In this document: positions 63,814-64,000 of the stretch, piece after piece
Numbering within the stretch: the stretch's first letter is position 1
Layout of the letters: every line of letters begins with the position of its first letter
NCBI GenBank assembly: GCA_002683825.1
Contig: NYUD01000073.1
Coordinates: forward strand, 62,001 to 126,000
DNA length: 64,000 nucleotides
DNA from: Planctomycetota bacterium
Lineage (GTDB): Bacteria; Planctomycetota; UBA1135; GCA-002686595
Reading direction: 5' to 3'
Translations under genes and position numbers: made by a program
The notes under the pieces: generated by a model
Seen by the model: the letters and a program-made list of their open reading frames with translations, nothing else
What the model was told of the DNA's origin: nothing
Database searches by the model: none

Positions 63814-64000
63814 CTAACCGCGCTGGCCGGCCAGGTAGGCCACGGTGTCGGGTTGCTTGGGAGCCCGGAAAACCGCTTCGGCATGTCCTGATTCGATCAC
63901 GCAGCCCGATTCGTCGTGACACCAAAAGACCGCGACGTCGTCGGCGATGCGTTGGGCCTGGGCCAGGTTGTGGGTGACGATGACGATGCTGTACTCCCCG
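63814..64000 (-). CDS. PstB-like ABC ATPase, 3' fragment
   Basis: Only the last 62 residues are inside the window. They read YSIVIVTHNLAQAQRIADD (the H-loop His and flanking helix), then VFWCHDESG, VIESG and the tail TVAYLAGQRG, like the end of phosphate-import ATPase PstB. Other ABC ATPases of the same family are possible because the nucleotide-binding motifs lie outside the window. Confidence 0.7.
   Translation of the reverse strand, partial: GEYSIVIVTHNLAQAQRIADDVAVFWCHDESGCVIESGHAEAVFRAPKQPDTVAYLAGQRG

Noticed and set aside
1-64000. CRISPR arrays, transposases, integrases, rRNA
   Set aside because: No regularly spaced repeats, DDE or recombinase motifs, or rRNA-like sequence were seen on either strand.

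Overview
The window is high-GC, tightly packed bacterial chromosome. About 58 protein genes, one tRNA and a few hairpins can be supported. The likely source is a Planctomycetota-like or similar environmental Gram-negative lineage; this is inferred from style, not proven. The reasons are a bacterial protein-arginine kinase (McsB), two DUF4388 proteins, FG-GAP/ASPIC and BNR-repeat secreted proteins, sulfatase-fold enzymes and many lineage-specific secreted or lipoprotein genes. Most genes are GC-rich at the third codon position. Many neighbours overlap by four bases (GTGA or ATGA) or share TGATG, so translational coupling is common.

Left part (1-21.4 kb): mcsB converges on a CBS-pair protein, followed by a HAD-fold protein with degraded catalytic motifs and a GT4 glycosyltransferase. 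A STAS-PilZ protein is divergent from a GAF-SpoIIE phosphatase. The phosphatase leads a four-gene overlapping run with dihydroorotase, a DUF58 protein and a BatA-like von Willebrand protein. Then come an NhaC antiporter with an extra-cytoplasmic N-terminal domain, asnS, two exported proteins, a large DUF4388-PEGA-propeller membrane protein, a MobA/MocA-like nucleotidyltransferase paired with a ThiF/MoeB-type E1 enzyme, and tRNA-His(GTG) with an encoded CCA.

Middle part (22.8-37.5 kb): a same-strand block with visibly lower GC and different codon use. It encodes a nearly complete aerobic chain: NDH-2, Rieske, a cytochrome b-cytochrome c fusion, caa3 oxidase subunit II with its own cytochrome c, an oxidase I+III fusion, and CtaG. 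With it are a membrane-anchored FMN glutamate-synthase-like protein, a 4-hydroxyphenylpyruvate-dioxygenase-like VOC protein, an NAD-malic enzyme, a Zymomonas-type pyruvate decarboxylase and a TVP38-type membrane protein. The left edge abuts a gene whose 5' part is missing. The block looks like a transferred respiration plus 2-oxoacid cassette.

Right part (37.7-64 kb): an ASPIC/UnbV lipoprotein-like protein and a BNR-repeat exported protein; an operon of a GcvT-like aminomethyltransferase with two FAD oxidoreductases; a GH113-like glycosidase; several small conserved-looking or exported proteins; an S1-repeat RNA-binding protein; a MOP-superfamily flippase; and a second DUF4388 protein. Then follow a parvulin-like lipoprotein, two alkaline-phosphatase-superfamily enzymes with Thr rather than Cys at the nucleophile position flanking a GT39-like membrane glycosyltransferase, a BRCT-MerR-TPR fusion, a radical SAM/SPASM protein and the 3' end of a PstB-like ABC ATPase that runs off the window.

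No CRISPR array, transposase, rRNA or phage gene was seen.
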